Positions 1-11,428 of a stretch of DNA of 64,000 bases are shown one piece after another; the stretch's first letter is position 1, and the number at the start of each line of letters is the position of its first letter. The notes below the pieces were generated by a model. That model saw only the letters and a list, made by a program, of their open reading frames with translations. It searched no databases and was not told the DNA's origin. Made by a program: the position numbers and the translations under genes. Origin of the DNA: Naganishia liquefaciens (taxonomy: Eukaryota > Basidiomycota > Tremellomycetes > Filobasidiales > Filobasidiaceae); the NCBI GenBank assembly GCA_013423385.1, contig BLZA01000005.1:62001-126000 (forward strand). Direction: 5' to 3'.

Positions 1-2386
1 TGACATGCTAAGTCGTCCGAGATCGCTGACATAGTATCTGTTGGGGTTTTTGCATATAAAGAGTCCAAAAGCTTATCTTTACCGAGCGAAATGACGTACC
101 TGTCATGAAGCATCAGCCTGGTGTATCGAACTCGACCGAGAGATTCCGCAAGTAGCAGATCGAGTAATACCTATGAGCCTAGCAAACCCATAGAGAATTT
201 TCCAAGTCAATTTGGCGTTGCGCTACACAGAGTAGCAGATGTCGCTGAAAGATCACATGATTGTAAGCGATGAGTATCGACTATTTCTGTCTTTCTTATC
301 GTGCCTTCGTTGAGCTACAACGTGCTATTTCTCACGGCGCGAAAGTCATGCATCACGATTGTATCAGAGCCACCTTTTAGCAAATTCGACCAGAGGCGAT
401 GAAGGGCCCTGACAACACTGTTTTTGTGTATCTACTTAAATTCAGCCGTATTTGGAACTTGGATGGCCGGCCACAGCATGTGTGGTGGGTATACTCCAAA
501 AGCTACATATTTCCAAACGAAATCTACGGGCGTTGCGTCCGAACTGATCTTGGCTGCGATCGTTTGAGTTAGCCAGACAATGGAGTTCCTTATATCTCTC
601 CACTAACACTTAGACCTTCGTCTTCTGTTATACTGCGTGGCAAACTTTAAATCCTAGAAAGCTTTGGAACGTGCAATCTCTAGAGCTTGTAAATTTCAAC
701 AAACATCAATCGTGTTATATACCTTTATCAAGCTCTCCAGCCTTTTCACCGACGCAGACATGTATCAGTCCCGACAAGAGAAGTCGTCCAAGATACCACT
801 GCATCCAAGCGCGTGAGACACCCAGTAAGGGGTCTGAATTTCGCTGCTGTGACAAACCAAGAGCGAATGCAAAACATCTGACAGAGATCGTACGGGAAAG
901 GAACAATTCATTACACTATTCTTGATGTACCGCACCGCAAAAGCGAAATAGAGAAATCTTGTCGACTAGATCTCTCCTATATCGTATCGGCGTCTTGACG
1001 CGGTAGCAGCCCGGTTCTTCGCTCATCCTCTATCGTTGCGTTCTCCGTATGATCTCTTCGCCAAGTTTGCGAAATGTCATGATAGACAGAGTGCGCGATT
1101 TCTTTATACCTGATGCTGTATTTCTGCACTCACATTCCTTCTCTTCCCTAAAAACTGAATAGCTGTGTCTGTGAAATTTTTTCTTTCCATAGCTTGAGTC
1201 TTGACCTCGTCAGCCGACTCTTCCGCTCTCATTGAAGCTTCACAAGTTTACATATTAGCTATTCTAGTTTTTTTCCTCGTAGTTCAAGTTCTGCTGTTAC
1301 TTCCTGGCGGTATAGGCGAGCTGAGTCCATTTGCACCTCGGTTTTGATCTGATACGGATTGAACGAGGCGTTCCGAAGGGTCAAAATCGTCGCCATCTAC
1401 TGGACTTGCCTCACTACTGCTGCTGTCTCTCTTCGACAAAAAGCTGAAGGCAGCTCTTGAAGATATTCGACGTGAAACTTTTGTTACAGCAGTCAAAGTA
1501 ATTCGAAGGGTAAAATGAAAAGGGGACTTAGCGAGGATTCAAAATATGATGAATCGAGATATACAGTATCTGATTAGCTGGTTAACACGATCGCGTTCCA
1601 TACCGTGAGCAAATCTAGCCAAATCATAGCTGAGAGTCTCGAGGTCTTGAAGTTGCGATCGGTTGGTATCTTCTGTACAATCCTCGCAAAGCAGCAAGTG
1701 AGGGGATAAAACCTGGCAGCCATGCCTATAAGAGCAGCAACTTCTCAGAACGCGTTTGCTTGACAAATTCGAGCTAGAACACGATATCAAGTTGGCTATG
1801 AGATATGAGAATTGTACATCATCGTTCACAAGTCTGCAGAGGACCGATTGTGATGCGTGAGGTGTGCTTAGTGTCTTTCAGACAGCCAAATCAGGTGCCT
1901 TCGCCTCGTCACGAAGAGGGTAGCCCTCAAGTCACCCGCCACACAAGTTTCCACAGGTCACACACAAATTACGGTCAGGCTATTAGGTCAGACTTCGACT
2001 GTCAAGCCAAGGTCTATCATTTAACGCCTTTAATACTACCTTCTAATTGTACTTACCTATCAAGCCAAGGTCAGCTGTTGACTGTCTTGGCCTCACTGGT
2101 GAGAGTGATACAATGTCAACGGACAGGACCAGCGTTGCAGCAAGAACTCTTTGAGCTTAGCGGGATCGCGCTAACGCGCTCAAGCCAGTTCAACATCGAC
2201 GGCTGGTATGATATAGTGAAACCCTATCGGAGTCTGAACTAGTTGATAGCAGATCAAGGCATGTCACTCTTCAGGCTATCAGACTTCGCTGTAACGCTGG
2301 CAATTTTCGGAGGAGTCCATGAAAATTGTCGATCATCAGTCTGCCAATGCCATACTAGTGGCTGAGAAGAAAGACTACAAAGAGTA

Positions 2387-2605
2387 AAAGAATCAGAGTA
2401 GAAATGTCTGATCTTTTAGGTGTTCGTACAAAGTGGGAATCTAAATAAAAAGAGTTTATATATTGCTGCAAGATGAATCGAGCACAGTGAGATGACATAT
2501 TGACAAACCGTTCACCAGAAGCGCGATTGAGGGGCAAAGAATTTACGTGTCCTTTAAAAGTGACGTGGTGTTCAAAGTCGTTGATTTCCGACAAAGAGAC
2601 GACCA
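2387..2605. repeat. Diverged direct repeat, copy 1
   Basis: This segment and 2904-3124 share long runs of similar sequence in the same order, for example atgtctgatc followed by gtgttcgtac (copy 2: gtgtttgtac), gagtttatat, and then gaagcg. The offset is about 517 bases. Similarity continues through most of the 220 bases. On the minus strand the two copies also line up as amino acids over about 34 codons in one frame, as DFEHHVTFK here and NFQHRVTVK in copy 2. This suggests a duplicated piece of an old or still coding exon rather than random similarity. Confidence 0.6.
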
Positions 2606-2903
2606 TTTCAAAAGAAAGTGGGGACATGTCCTTTCGACGAACAGGAGTTTCCATCTCTCTGCATGACTCGATGAAAGCGCAACTGCCTGATAAAATCGAT
2701 ATTCTAACACTAATACATAAACATACTACGTCAAGTCAAATTGCCCCAAACTTGACTCATAGCTTATCTGGCCGAGTCTTGCGCGTGAACACTATGCTAT
2801 ACCCAACTTTCGAATAACGGCCTGATTGAATCTGATAAAATCAGAGCATACATGTCTGTTCTGAATGTTTCAAGTCATTTCTAGCTGTCAGATGTCTCAC
2901 CTA

Positions 2904-3124
2904 ATAAAAACAGAGCAGAAATGTCTGATCGGTTGAGTGTTTGTACGAAATGGGAATATTAAAATGAAGAGTTTATATATCTTGCTACTAGACGAATCAA
3001 GCATAGTGAAGCGCTACCTTGATAAACTGCTCGTCAGAAGCGTGGTCAAAGTGCCAAGAACCGTCTTGACATTTGACAGTGACGCGGTGTTGAAAATTGT
3101 TTGGTTTCCGAAACTTTGTGGTCC
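2904..3124. repeat. Diverged direct repeat, copy 2
   Basis: This is the second copy of the segment at 2387-2605. Shared landmarks are cagag-agaaatgtctgatc near 2911-2930, gagtttatat near 2969 and the agaagcg block near 3036. The minus-strand frame that aligns with copy 1 carries the block NFQHRVTVK, then ASDEQF (copy 1: ASGERF). A third partial echo of its left end lies near 2834-2855 (ataaaatcagagcatacatg). Confidence 0.6.
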
Positions 3125-4351
3125 AAAAATCTACGCCCAGACAATCGACGTTGTTATTTGAGAGAAAAGATGGCGACTGGTGAGACTGCCGGAACGCCCA
3201 TTCTAGCTGCGATAGCTAGGGTTACGTTTTCAAATCGATGTTGCGCAGAGCTGATGTCAATTCTGTTGCTCTAATAGATATCCGGCTTCTGTCGAGAAAT
3301 TATCGGTTTTTCTCAAAGATTGTCGCTGATATCACAGAAAGTGTTTGAGAACCATGATTTCCGCCTTAATAGCGAGCGATACCGAGCGAATACAGACCTT
3401 CGATAATACATTGGCCTCACAACATATGCAAGATGGACACGTTCTTTCTTTTTGAGGCTCAACGAATACTGATGGACCTCAGCGATGACTCGCTGAAATT
3501 GATCGTCTCCCTTTCGGTGACTAGTGGTTTGAACTCGATAGGCCTAGGCATATGAAGGCTTTTTTGACTGAACGTCGCCGGATTTTAAGGTTTTTGATAA
3601 ATCTGCTCCTTGCTTCGCGCCATAAACCCTTGACTACCTTGATTTTGATACTGCGATCTCGCGAGACATTGTAGGTCCTATTCTGTGATATGTCCGTTTG
3701 AGCCGATTTTAACCTCGGATTCAGAAGGGAGCTGTCCTGATACATACTTGATCGATTACACCCTGCGTCTATGTGGAATAGCGGTGGGTTTTCGCACATC
3801 GATGACTAATCAATGCGAGTTATGTAGGAGTTTCTGGTAGTAAGCCACAAAATCAACTCAGCCTTCGATTAATCTCCAGCTTCGAAGCCTACTTACTGCA
3901 TGTCATCTCTTTTTGTGACTAGATTCATTCGGCTTGCGGTTTTTTTTTCATCCTATTTTCCAGACATCTCCGATCGCAGACATCTTCATGCGATTTTACC
4001 TGGATCTCTACTAAACACAAACGGCTGTAATGAATATTGGACGACATCCCCTGAAGAGCAGAGTCTCACATTCATCGGATCCTAATGACTTCGGAGGGAT
4101 GATGACCCGTCTTGCTCTTCCTCTACAGCACACTCCAGTCGTCATTACAAAGACATGTTTTTCGCTCGGCGTGCATACTTAGTCACTATTAACAAGCCGA
4201 AAAATTTCAAAGGTCTTGAAAAGAGCACAATAGCTCAATGAATTCAGCAAGTATCTCTTCCCTGTTTTCTGATACAATGAAAGGCATATGCCGAAGCTGT
4301 CGACGGAATGCTGATGTCCATATCCTGGAGACTCTGCTTTGCACAGGTACC

Positions 4352-5153
4352 TCATATATTTTCACCTTCAGGGCAAGGCACCTTATTTCCGGTCATGACT
4401 TGGTAAGAGAACCGATCTCCCCGGTTGTCAGATGCTGGTCCTAGGAAAGCGATGGTATGAGCTGCAATCACAAGAACAGATCGGAGCATGTGGGCCCTAC
4501 CGATGGCGTATTTCAGCGGATCTGAGAACAGCCATTTTTGAGCCGCTGGCCCAAGATCACACCTATGGAAAGGCATCATGTCAGTCTGCAGCTTGCCATA
4601 GATATGTAACAAGCCATACTTGTCGGTCTTTCCATCCATGTCCACAAATCGTCCAGATGACGACCTGACCAGATGAAATTCCCCATCTCCCGCATCTTTC
4701 CATTCAGCCTTCTCGAGGCCTTCAAACACGTAGAAGCGGTCTCCCCATAATCGGTCTTTGTCCGTGAGGACCCGAGCAACGACCGACTCCATGGGTCTGC
4801 CTTTTCCCGGCTGGGCAGCGCCCGATTCGCAATAAGGAAATACAGGGATGTTTACTGGAAAAGGTTCCTTCATCTCATTCATCTCTTTTTTCAAGTCTTC
4901 ACACTGTATATTTCACCCAGATCAGAGTGCAGAAGAGGCAACATCGATGTGCGTGAATACATACTGTTTTTCTTGTGGGATAGAGGAGATGGCACCCCTG
5001 CTTAGGAGTGACAGCCGATTTGAAACGATCGGAGAATAGTCCAAAATCATAGCTTGTCAGTACGGATGTACCGCACATATCCCCGGCAGCTTGGGCTGTC
5101 AAGGAGCGGCTCCAGAAGGTCAGAATGTAGAGCAAAGCTGTGAGTGGTCTCAT
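4352..5153 (-). CDS. Small secreted protein, family shared with 26.8 kb gene
   Basis: Proposed CDS: complement(join(4352..4440,4501..4903,4965..5153)), 226 aa, no known domain. The N-terminus (MRPLTALLYILTFW, then small residues ending TAQAAG) looks like a signal peptide, so the product is probably secreted. It is a paralogue of the gene at 26816. Shared landmarks, in order, are an early Cys-Gly/Glu-x-Thr, a Tyr-x-Phe-Gly block, AV-P--GC, a central FPYC, a Trp-Gly-Asp followed by Arg/Lys and aromatics, a KYAI/KFAV block and a late Cys. The last intron (60 nt, a multiple of three, so the frame reads through it) lies at the matching place in both genes. Compared with the 26.8 kb protein it has about 20 extra residues before the KYAI block. 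The first-exon and last-intron choices rest on this alignment. A candidate effector or apoplastic protein by inference only. Confidence 0.72.
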
Positions 5154-5876
5154 TCCGAATATGCGGCTTCGCGTTGCGTTAGAGCACCCCAGGGTGAATG
5201 TGAACACGCCCTAACGTCGGTCTTATATGTCCTCCACGGCTATCTGTTGTCAGGGTTCTGTGTGCGATACTCCCTTTCATCGTCACCTACGGATTTCTAA
5301 GATGATCGCACACGACAAAGGGTCAATACAAAGCACACCGACGCTACACTTCGCTTTCCGTCCCGCTTTGTCTTCTTCTTGTCCCAGCAGACGCGTAGTG
5401 CGTTACATGGACGCTCATATGGCTCACACCCTTTCTTGATCGTTCCCGCCCAGATTCCCACAGATGTCAAAGCCGAGATTCATTGGCAAGGTCACACTTG
5501 AAGCCGTCTGAAAAGTCCAAAGCCAGACCGCAGCTCGCTCCTTATATATTGCCAACACATACCTTGTACACAGCCGACTGGGTCGTCGCGTTTTGCGAGG
5601 TTCAGGCTGGATGACGTGTTCGATCGCTTGAGGCTGCTGCATCCTCGCATATTCGGGAAAATGTCGATGCTGTTGACATGAGTCGTTCCCTTCGTCGTGA
5701 CTCTTCAACGTCGAGATTGGATACAACTTCGCCATACGCCAAGTTATCGATCTGCCGCTCCATCCAGGCTGCCGGTGAAGACAACCCTCGGCTTCAGATC
5801 GCCCCGGTGCAGTCGATAGCACAATGCGCTCGTACCTTGTTCGAACTTCGAGCACGATATCCATATACCACGAGAT
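5154..5876. other. Intergenic, possible upstream exon unresolved
   Basis: This lies between the start of the secreted-protein gene on the minus strand and the first supported codon of the DUF1275 gene on the plus strand, so it should hold both promoters. Overlapping frames of up to 146 codons occur on both strands near 5.4-5.9 kb, but I recognise nothing in them. A short upstream exon of the DUF1275 gene cannot be excluded. Confidence 0.4.
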
Positions 5877-6779
5877 ATGACAATCATCCGAAGAGGAGTC
5901 TCTTGGTGCGGCCGAACGAGAACCATCTGGCGGCTAACAAGGCTTGATGACGAACTTGATGGCCATCATCTTGTAATCCCTCTCGTCGTCATTACGTTTG
6001 TGACCGGTGTGAGCAGTCCTTTCCTATGCAACTCTGGTAGGAAACATCTCATTCCTCTCCTGTCCACTCAGGCTCTGGATGCTGCGTGCTATGCGGATCT
6101 CTCCACATTCGCCGCCAATCAAACAGGGAACGTCATCATCATATCTGTTGACATTGCTAACATAGCTCCGCCTGGCCACCGCACCCTGTACAATGGTCTC
6201 AGTCTCGCTGGATACTCTATCGCGGCAGTGATCGCCGGGCAACTTGGCAATCACCTCGGACCACGTCGGAGATACATTCTCATGATTTCCCATGCGACAC
6301 AGGTTGCCATACTGGCGGTTGGGTTGGCTTTGCTATACGCTGACATCATCGTTTCAAGAAGCGTAGTTTTGTTGCTGCTTTTCGCAACGGCTGCTGGACT
6401 ACAAGTATCTCAAGCACGACAATCTGGAGTCTCAGAGATACCGACTGCGATGTTTTCCACGCCGCTCGTCGATCTTCTCGTCGACCCACACCTGTTCAAA
6501 TTCTCTCTGACTGACCCGCTAGTCAGAGGCAGGAATCGACGCCTTGCGCATATCGTTTCGATGATTGTGGGTGGCTTTTGCGGGGCTTTTCTTCGCAAGG
6601 CGAAAGGGTCGGAAGCGGTTCTTTTGCTTGCGGTGATCATTAAAACCATGATCACCGCAGTTTTCTGGGCGCTGCCCAGTCCGGCGGAAGAGAAGGCTCG
6701 GAAAGAAGAAGACAGGCCGATGGAGTTACACTCGACCAGCAATAGCGAGTTGACAGTTCAGCGGGATTCCGATATCTGA
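5877..6779 (+). CDS. DUF1275-family membrane protein
   Basis: Proposed CDS: join(5877..6008,6072..6779), 279 aa. It belongs to the DUF1275 (YoaK-like) family of multi-span membrane proteins, whose transport or other role is not established. Family signatures are present: FVTGALDAACYADLSTFAAN-QTGN across the intron, a long hydrophobic middle, the EIPTAMFSTPLVDLLVDP block, and a final pair of hydrophobic segments before a short charged tail. Splicing out the 63-nt GT-AG intron (phase 0) joins FVTG directly to ALDAACYAD, exactly as the family expects; unspliced, the frame stays open but carries about 20 foreign residues. The start is the first ATG in frame, and the 45 or so residues before FVTG are poorly conserved, so an upstream exon is possible. 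Confidence 0.85.
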   Translation: MTIIRRGVSWCGRTRTIWRLTRLDDELDGHHLVIPLVVITFVTGVSSPFLCNSGRKHLIPLLSTQALDAACYADLSTFAANQTGNVIIISVDIANIAPPGHRTLYNGLSLAGYSIAAVIAGQLGNHLGPRRRYILMISHATQVAILAVGLALLYADIIVSRSVVLLLLFATAAGLQVSQARQSGVSEIPTAMFSTPLVDLLVDPHLFKFSLTDPLVRGRNRRLAHIVSMIVGGFCGAFLRKAKGSEAVLLLAVIIKTMITAVFWALPSPAEEKARKEEDRPMELHSTSNSELTVQRDSDI

Positions 6780-6908
6780 ATGAGGTGTGAATCTATATGG
6801 AAAAACTCCTAAATGGCGTATCCGATTTTTCGATATTGGACATTCCCAATGACGCACGAGATCCTACGCTGCTCGAGGTCGGATTGTGTCTGGCTGCCAC
6901 ATCAAGCG

Positions 6909-7937
6909 TCATGGCTTTTGTAGGGTGACCTTGTTGATTAGAGTCTGAACGGTCAACGTTCTCGCTTTCACGATTCGCTCCAACTGCTGGACATTGGTGA
7001 TCGATTCGTGCTTCCGAGCTTTGGGCGCCGGACGTTGAACGGACGAATCTGTTGTGGGATTCGCGGCCGAGTCGTTTTCCGCTGAGTCTGGTGGCGCCAA
7101 TTCGACGCGTAGATCTTCTATCACCTTGTCCAGCTTGTCAATCTCCCGCCACAACTCCACCAGTTTTTCGCGCTCTGTCCAGCCTTCGAGCGCCGCTCGA
7201 GCACACTTTTCAATGTGCTGAAAGCGTATTGGCCCCAACATTGTGCCACCGAACCACCTTGAGCAGACAACGAGGACATCAACCGTTCCTTCCTCGTTCA
7301 GCACCTTGAGCAGATGCGAACCGCCATACTGCTCCCCATCATCAGAGCTCGCTTCTACCGCCTCATAGTCTGCCTCGGATACTCCTGTCGTTCCCGGCTT
7401 CTTGCGCAGGCACTGAAGCAGGGTTTGTCAACGGGGCTCAGAGAGAGCGAAAAGAAAAAAAAAGGAGCTCGCCTTGTATGCCCACATGTTGTGATTCGGT
7501 TTGATCTTCTTTCTCGGTTTGCTAGATCCTCCCGCTCCATTCGCTTCAGCAGCCCCTCCTCTTCCTGCCACGACGTCGGGTAGATCTGGATGATCGTGGG
7601 GAAGGCGTGCAATGTAGCTGTTCACAGTCGACACGGACGGTTCTGCAAACGGCAGCGCGTAGCCCAGGAAAATCGAGTCGCGGTCAAAGATGGGTTTTGT
7701 CATGAAGAAAGGCTCGGGAAGAGGCGGCGGGGGTGGTATCTTGAGCCACGCAGCGAGCGAAGATCCAGATTTGATTTGACCGGCCGTGGCCGACACCTGA
7801 TCATCCTGGGACGCCTTTGATTTTGCGTCTGTTGACGAAACTCGGCGGGATTTGGCAGGCTTGGCATTGCTGTTGGGGCCCTCGTCAGCAGTGGCAGAGA
7901 TGGATCGCTTGCGCGAGTCTGGTGCAGGTGAAGACAT
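6909..7937 (-). CDS. IMPACT/UPF0029 (YigZ-type) domain protein
   Basis: Proposed CDS: complement(join(6909..7412,7473..7937)), 322 aa. The central part carries the Impact N-terminal (UPF0029) fold: FMTKPIFDRDS, then HNMWAYK, then DDGEQYGGSHLLKVL and VVCSRWFGGTMLGPIRFQHI, the family's most conserved block. The first 60 residues are basic and Ser-rich (disordered), and the last 90 are charged and helical. No RWD domain precedes it, so it is closer to the stand-alone fungal UPF0029 proteins than to Gcn2-regulating Yih1/IMPACT; the role is not known. The two halves lie in different frames. They join only if a 60-nt intron with a GC donor (AAG then gcgagc) and the acceptor cttcag is removed; no GT donor restores the family block. 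It is transcribed in the same direction as STE24. Confidence 0.88.
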
Positions 7938-7958
7938 GGCATCTCATGCACGCCAACA

Positions 7959-8001
7959 GCACCAACACCATGGGTGGGTAGCACCAACACCATGGGTGGG
8001 T
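7959..8001. repeat. Two-copy 22-bp tandem repeat in a promoter
   Basis: The unit gcaccaacaccatgggtggg plus two bases occurs twice head to tail. It starts 21 bases upstream of the ATG of the UPF0029 gene, so it is in that gene's 5' leader or core promoter. Perfect identity suggests a recent duplication. Confidence 0.8.
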
Positions 8002-8160
8002 GGATGGCACGACCGACGTCTTCCTTTATTCAGGCCGCCGCTCGATCACGGCGCCCGTGTGAGTGACGTAATGACCGCGTCGCGGAATTCCATCTTCATC
8101 GTGCGCGTATCTATCATCCGATGCTATCTGTCTGTCAGCCATGCCGTCGCCGTCACACCC

Positions 8161-10023
8161 TTAAAGCTCCTTCTTCTCCTGGACAGCATCGCCATGTCCC
8201 GCCTTCTCTTCGTATTCCTGCAGTCGGGTCAGACGCTCGACTAGCGTAGGATGGCTGTGCTTGTACATCGAGTACAGCCAGTCGTTGTGCGGCGAGGCCA
8301 GATTTTCGTTCATGATCTTGATCAGCGCTCGATAGAGTTCTGGGCCCTTCTTCAGATCAGCCGCGAACCGGTCTAGGCCAGCATAGAATGAGTCTTCACG
8401 AATACACACGGCCAAACCTATCGATGACTCACCAGCCTCGTATTCGTATTTCCGCGAGAGCGCGTTCATGCCCAGGCTAGCCAAGGGGTCCAAGGGCGCC
8501 GTTACCAACTGGAAGAGCATAAAGCCAATGATGATGGGTCGCTTGTCGACCTTTGTCAATCCAAGCATCGAGTCACTGAAACCAAACGACGAGAACAATG
8601 CGCCATTGTTGATGAACAGGGTAAACAGTGTCAAGGTGGCGGCAAGGTAGAGTTGCGACGTAATGAGCAGCTTGGTTGTGTGGCCTGCAAAGTTCTTGAT
8701 CAGTCTCGACAATGGCAACGGCTGGATCCTAACGAACCTCGCTTCCAGTGACCGAGTTCGTGCGCTACGCATAAAAAAATCAGTGTCAATATGAGCCTCG
8801 ATTTGACCACCTGACGGGGATGCGACTCACCCAGAATGGCCTCAACTTCTTCCGGAGTGCTTTGTTCTATCAGAGTGTCGTAGATTACCTGTGGTTGAAT
8901 GCTGAGCTCGAGCTTGAGTCTGTTCGTTAGAGAAAACCCACAATATGTTTGGACCAGGGGAGACCGTAAAAGTAGCTTTATTGTGTATTGTTGAGTTCCT
9001 CGCCTTCCCCGTGGACATGACCAGACTCACGCGTTGCTGTGACCACTTCGCTTGCTTCCGTCAATGACGTAGAGGTGCTTGAGGGGGAACTTGAGGCTTC
9101 CGGCAAGAGCTTCAACGCGGTTTCGAAGTTCACCTTCAGGCAGCGGGGTAAGTTTGTTGAAGAGAGGTTGAATGAATGTAGGATAGATGATCTGAATGAG
9201 AACGGTGAAGACGAGGCTGAAAAGCAAAGTCAGCTCTGTCTCGGCTGTATGCTGTGTGGGTAGTGCGGCACTGACAAAAATGCCATGAGGTATGGAACGA
9301 AAGAATCGCCGGCCCAGTCAACGATCTTGAGGAAAGCGGCCAGGAAAGGCAATCCGATGACACCGCCGACGAGCCAACCCTTGAGGGTATCGGTAATGAA
9401 CAGTTTCAGGGTCGACTTGTTGAAACCGTGACGTTCTTCGATAACAAAAGTACTGTAAAGGGAGAGCGGAATCGAGGTTATGGATGAAATCATGGCGAGC
9501 AGAACAGTGTAAACCAGAGACCGAGGAATCTTGAGGGTGACTGACGTCAGTGACTGAACACGCTGTTCCAGGATTCGAAAGCGTACCACTCGAGATGGGT
9601 TAAGGCCCATCTTGGTCAACGCCGCTCCGGCCTTGTCCCATCCCCACAGATAGGTTCCTCCCACAATCATACCCCAGCTTACGGCTTGACCAAAGATTTC
9701 CTTGAAAATTGCAAACCGGGAACGATCGCGGCCGTACGCTTGAGACTTTTTATACGTGTCTTCGGGAATGTGATCTTTGAGAAGTGCAGGGGGAGAGGGC
9801 AGCGAGTACAGAGGGACCTGTCGATATCTATGGGATCACGAATGAGGGAACGAGACGTTGAAGCACGAGCCACGACTGACAGGATATACGTCTCGAGACC
9901 ACAGATCGCCCATCCTGCACCCACGACGAATTTGCGATAATCAATGTTTGGGTTATCGAGGGAATGCTTGAGGGTGTCCACCACGGGCTGGACAAGGGCT
10001 GTCCATGACTGTAGGACGGACAT
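8161..10023 (-). CDS. STE24: CAAX prenyl protease Ste24 (M48 zinc metalloprotease)
   Basis: Proposed CDS: complement(join(8161..8372,8433..8684,8738..8764,8831..8888,8942..8975,9031..9216,9276..9827,9881..10023)), 487 aa, eight exons, all introns GT-AG of 53-66 nt. Ste24 is an ER and inner-nuclear multi-span protease that trims prenylated CAAX proteins such as mating factors and also clears blocked translocons. Visible marks are LETYILYRQVPLY near the N-terminus, KKSQAYGRDRSRF, the long hydrophobic segments, GLPWSKHIVIYDTLIEQ, the zinc motif HELGH at about residues 326-330 (coded in a 27-nt exon) and the third ligand region YEYEADRFA near 416. The start is the ATG at 10023; the upstream in-frame codon is TTG. 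Length and motif order fit the family, so I expect it to be functional. Confidence 0.95.
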
Positions 10024-10208
10024 GACGCTTGAGGGGTGCAATCTGCAAGCAGATACCGGATGGGCTGACGGGTGGACGATTGAAGGCGATATCGAGCGAG
10101 GCGGGAGCCAAGTCGATCGCTGCCATGACTAATCATCGACGGCGCAGCTTGGCCCCTTGCCATTTCTCCGTCGCCCCTTTCTCCCTCTCCCTTTCTCCTG
10201 GATCATCA
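10024..10208. promoter_or_regulatory. Divergent promoter between STE24 and LIPB
   Basis: The start codons of STE24 (minus) and LIPB (plus) are 185 bases apart, head to head, so both genes must draw on this short segment. I see no clear TATA box. A pyrimidine-rich run (ccctttctccctctccc) lies just before the LIPB start and may mark its transcription start region. Confidence 0.6.
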
Positions 10209-11382
10209 ATGATCATGTCGCTGTCGTCAAAGTACACTTGGAGAGCGCGTATACGACAGTATCGGACATACTCGAGCTGTGTGCCCCCATCGAGCCGTTC
10301 ACGTCAAGAAAAATCACCCATCGCTTATCACTTCCTGCGCAACCCCATCCCGTACGACATTGGACTGCAACTGCAAGAAACCATTCTCAATACGAGAGTC
10401 AAATGGAGAGCTCAAAACAAGGACATTTCGGACGCGCAAAGCGTTCCAGCCGATGACGGCGAAGGTGACGTTATACTTCTGCTGGGCAAGTCGTTTTCCA
10501 TACGGAAACTTGGTTCCGACACCTGATGTCGAATTCGCGCAGAGCATGTCCCAACATATACTACCGGACGACGCGACCTTGCGCTCACCTCTGCATCGAG
10601 CCATCCCGAGCAAGCCAAGATGTTGCATTCGGGAGCGACTTTTCATCAGACGAAACGCGGCGGACAGGTAACGTATCACGGGATGGGCCAACTGGTAGGA
10701 TATCCCATTCTCGATATCGGTTCCGGGGGAATGTCGGTAAGCCAGGTCTTGGTGTTTCATAAGAGTATAAAGCTCATTTCGTCATAGCTTTCCGCGAGAT
10801 GCTACGTCGACCATGTTCAATCAGTTCTCGCTGCATACGCTCGACATGCCTTGGGAGCAGCAGCCGATGTCAACGCGCCTCATCCGAACGGTCATGTCGG
10901 GGTATTCATCGGGGAGCAAGAAAAGGTTGGCACTCCAACCTGATAGATGCCCACTCTGGCTAACAGCGCGTCCACTGCAGCTGGCGTCAATCGGTATCCA
11001 GATCCGCCACCGCCTGACCTCGCACGGCTTTGCCATCAATGTGACGCGTGAGCCTATTCCGTGGTTTGATCTCGTCACGGCTTGTGGTCTGGATCATGTT
11101 CGCGCGACTTCGCTTCAAGGTGTCATGTTGGGCGAGCGTTTCCCAGTCAGTGGCGACCTGCCAGATTCAGCGTCATCGGTGGCAAAGGTCGCGACCGAGA
11201 TGATGCCCTTTTTCGGAGACAAGTTTGATCGGCGGATGGTTGCACTGCAGCAGATCGCCGGGACAAATCGGGAGGCCGAGGTCTGGCACGAGATTCAGAA
11301 ACACATACGCCAGGCAGAGGATCAGGCGGAAAAGACGATAACAGAGTCGCCGCCATCAAGGCGGCCTTTGTCTATGTGGTAG
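10209..11382 (+). CDS. LIPB: Lipoyl(octanoyl)transferase, mitochondrial
   Basis: Proposed CDS: join(10209..10485,10543..10736,10788..10925,10981..11382), 336 aa. LipB/Lip2 moves octanoate from acyl carrier protein to lipoyl domains of mitochondrial dehydrogenases and glycine cleavage H protein. Visible marks are an Arg-rich, acid-free N-terminus fitting a mitochondrial presequence, GLQLQETI, LLLEHVPTYTTGRR, the RGGQVTYHGMGQLVGYP block near 131-147, Lys203 before LASIGI, SHGFAINV and the catalytic Cys238 in VTACGL. The first intron (57 nt) has a GC donor, CTGG then gcaagt; it recreates the Glu of LLLEH and shifts into the correct frame. The others are GT-AG. A Met replaces the usual Pro in YHGPGQ. 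The C-terminal 80 residues extend past the bacterial enzyme. Confidence 0.95.
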
Positions 11383-11428
11383 TGTCCGTTTCGTAGGCAT
11401 AATCCTATACAACTTGTTATCGGTTTGA

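Larger units (their letters stand above)
1..4351. other. Gene-poor region without a supported gene
   Basis: No reading frame here resembles a known protein family, and none can be extended through plausible introns into a longer conserved product. Frames on both strands are short, up to about 145 codons. The only structure I can support is a diverged direct repeat at 2.39-2.61 and 2.90-3.12 kb, described separately. A 13-base word (tcaagccaaggtc) also occurs twice near 2.0 and 2.06 kb. The stretch lies directly downstream of the secreted-protein gene that ends at 4352 on the minus strand. Confidence 0.5.

Noticed and set aside
5424-5864. 146-codon minus-strand frame upstream of the DUF1275 gene
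   Set aside because: No motif, no signal peptide, several overlapping frames in the same DNA; it looks like chance openness.
6909-7937. UPF0029 gene as a frameshifted pseudogene
   Set aside because: A GC-AG intron of 60 nt joins the two halves exactly within the conserved block; no damage needs to be assumed.
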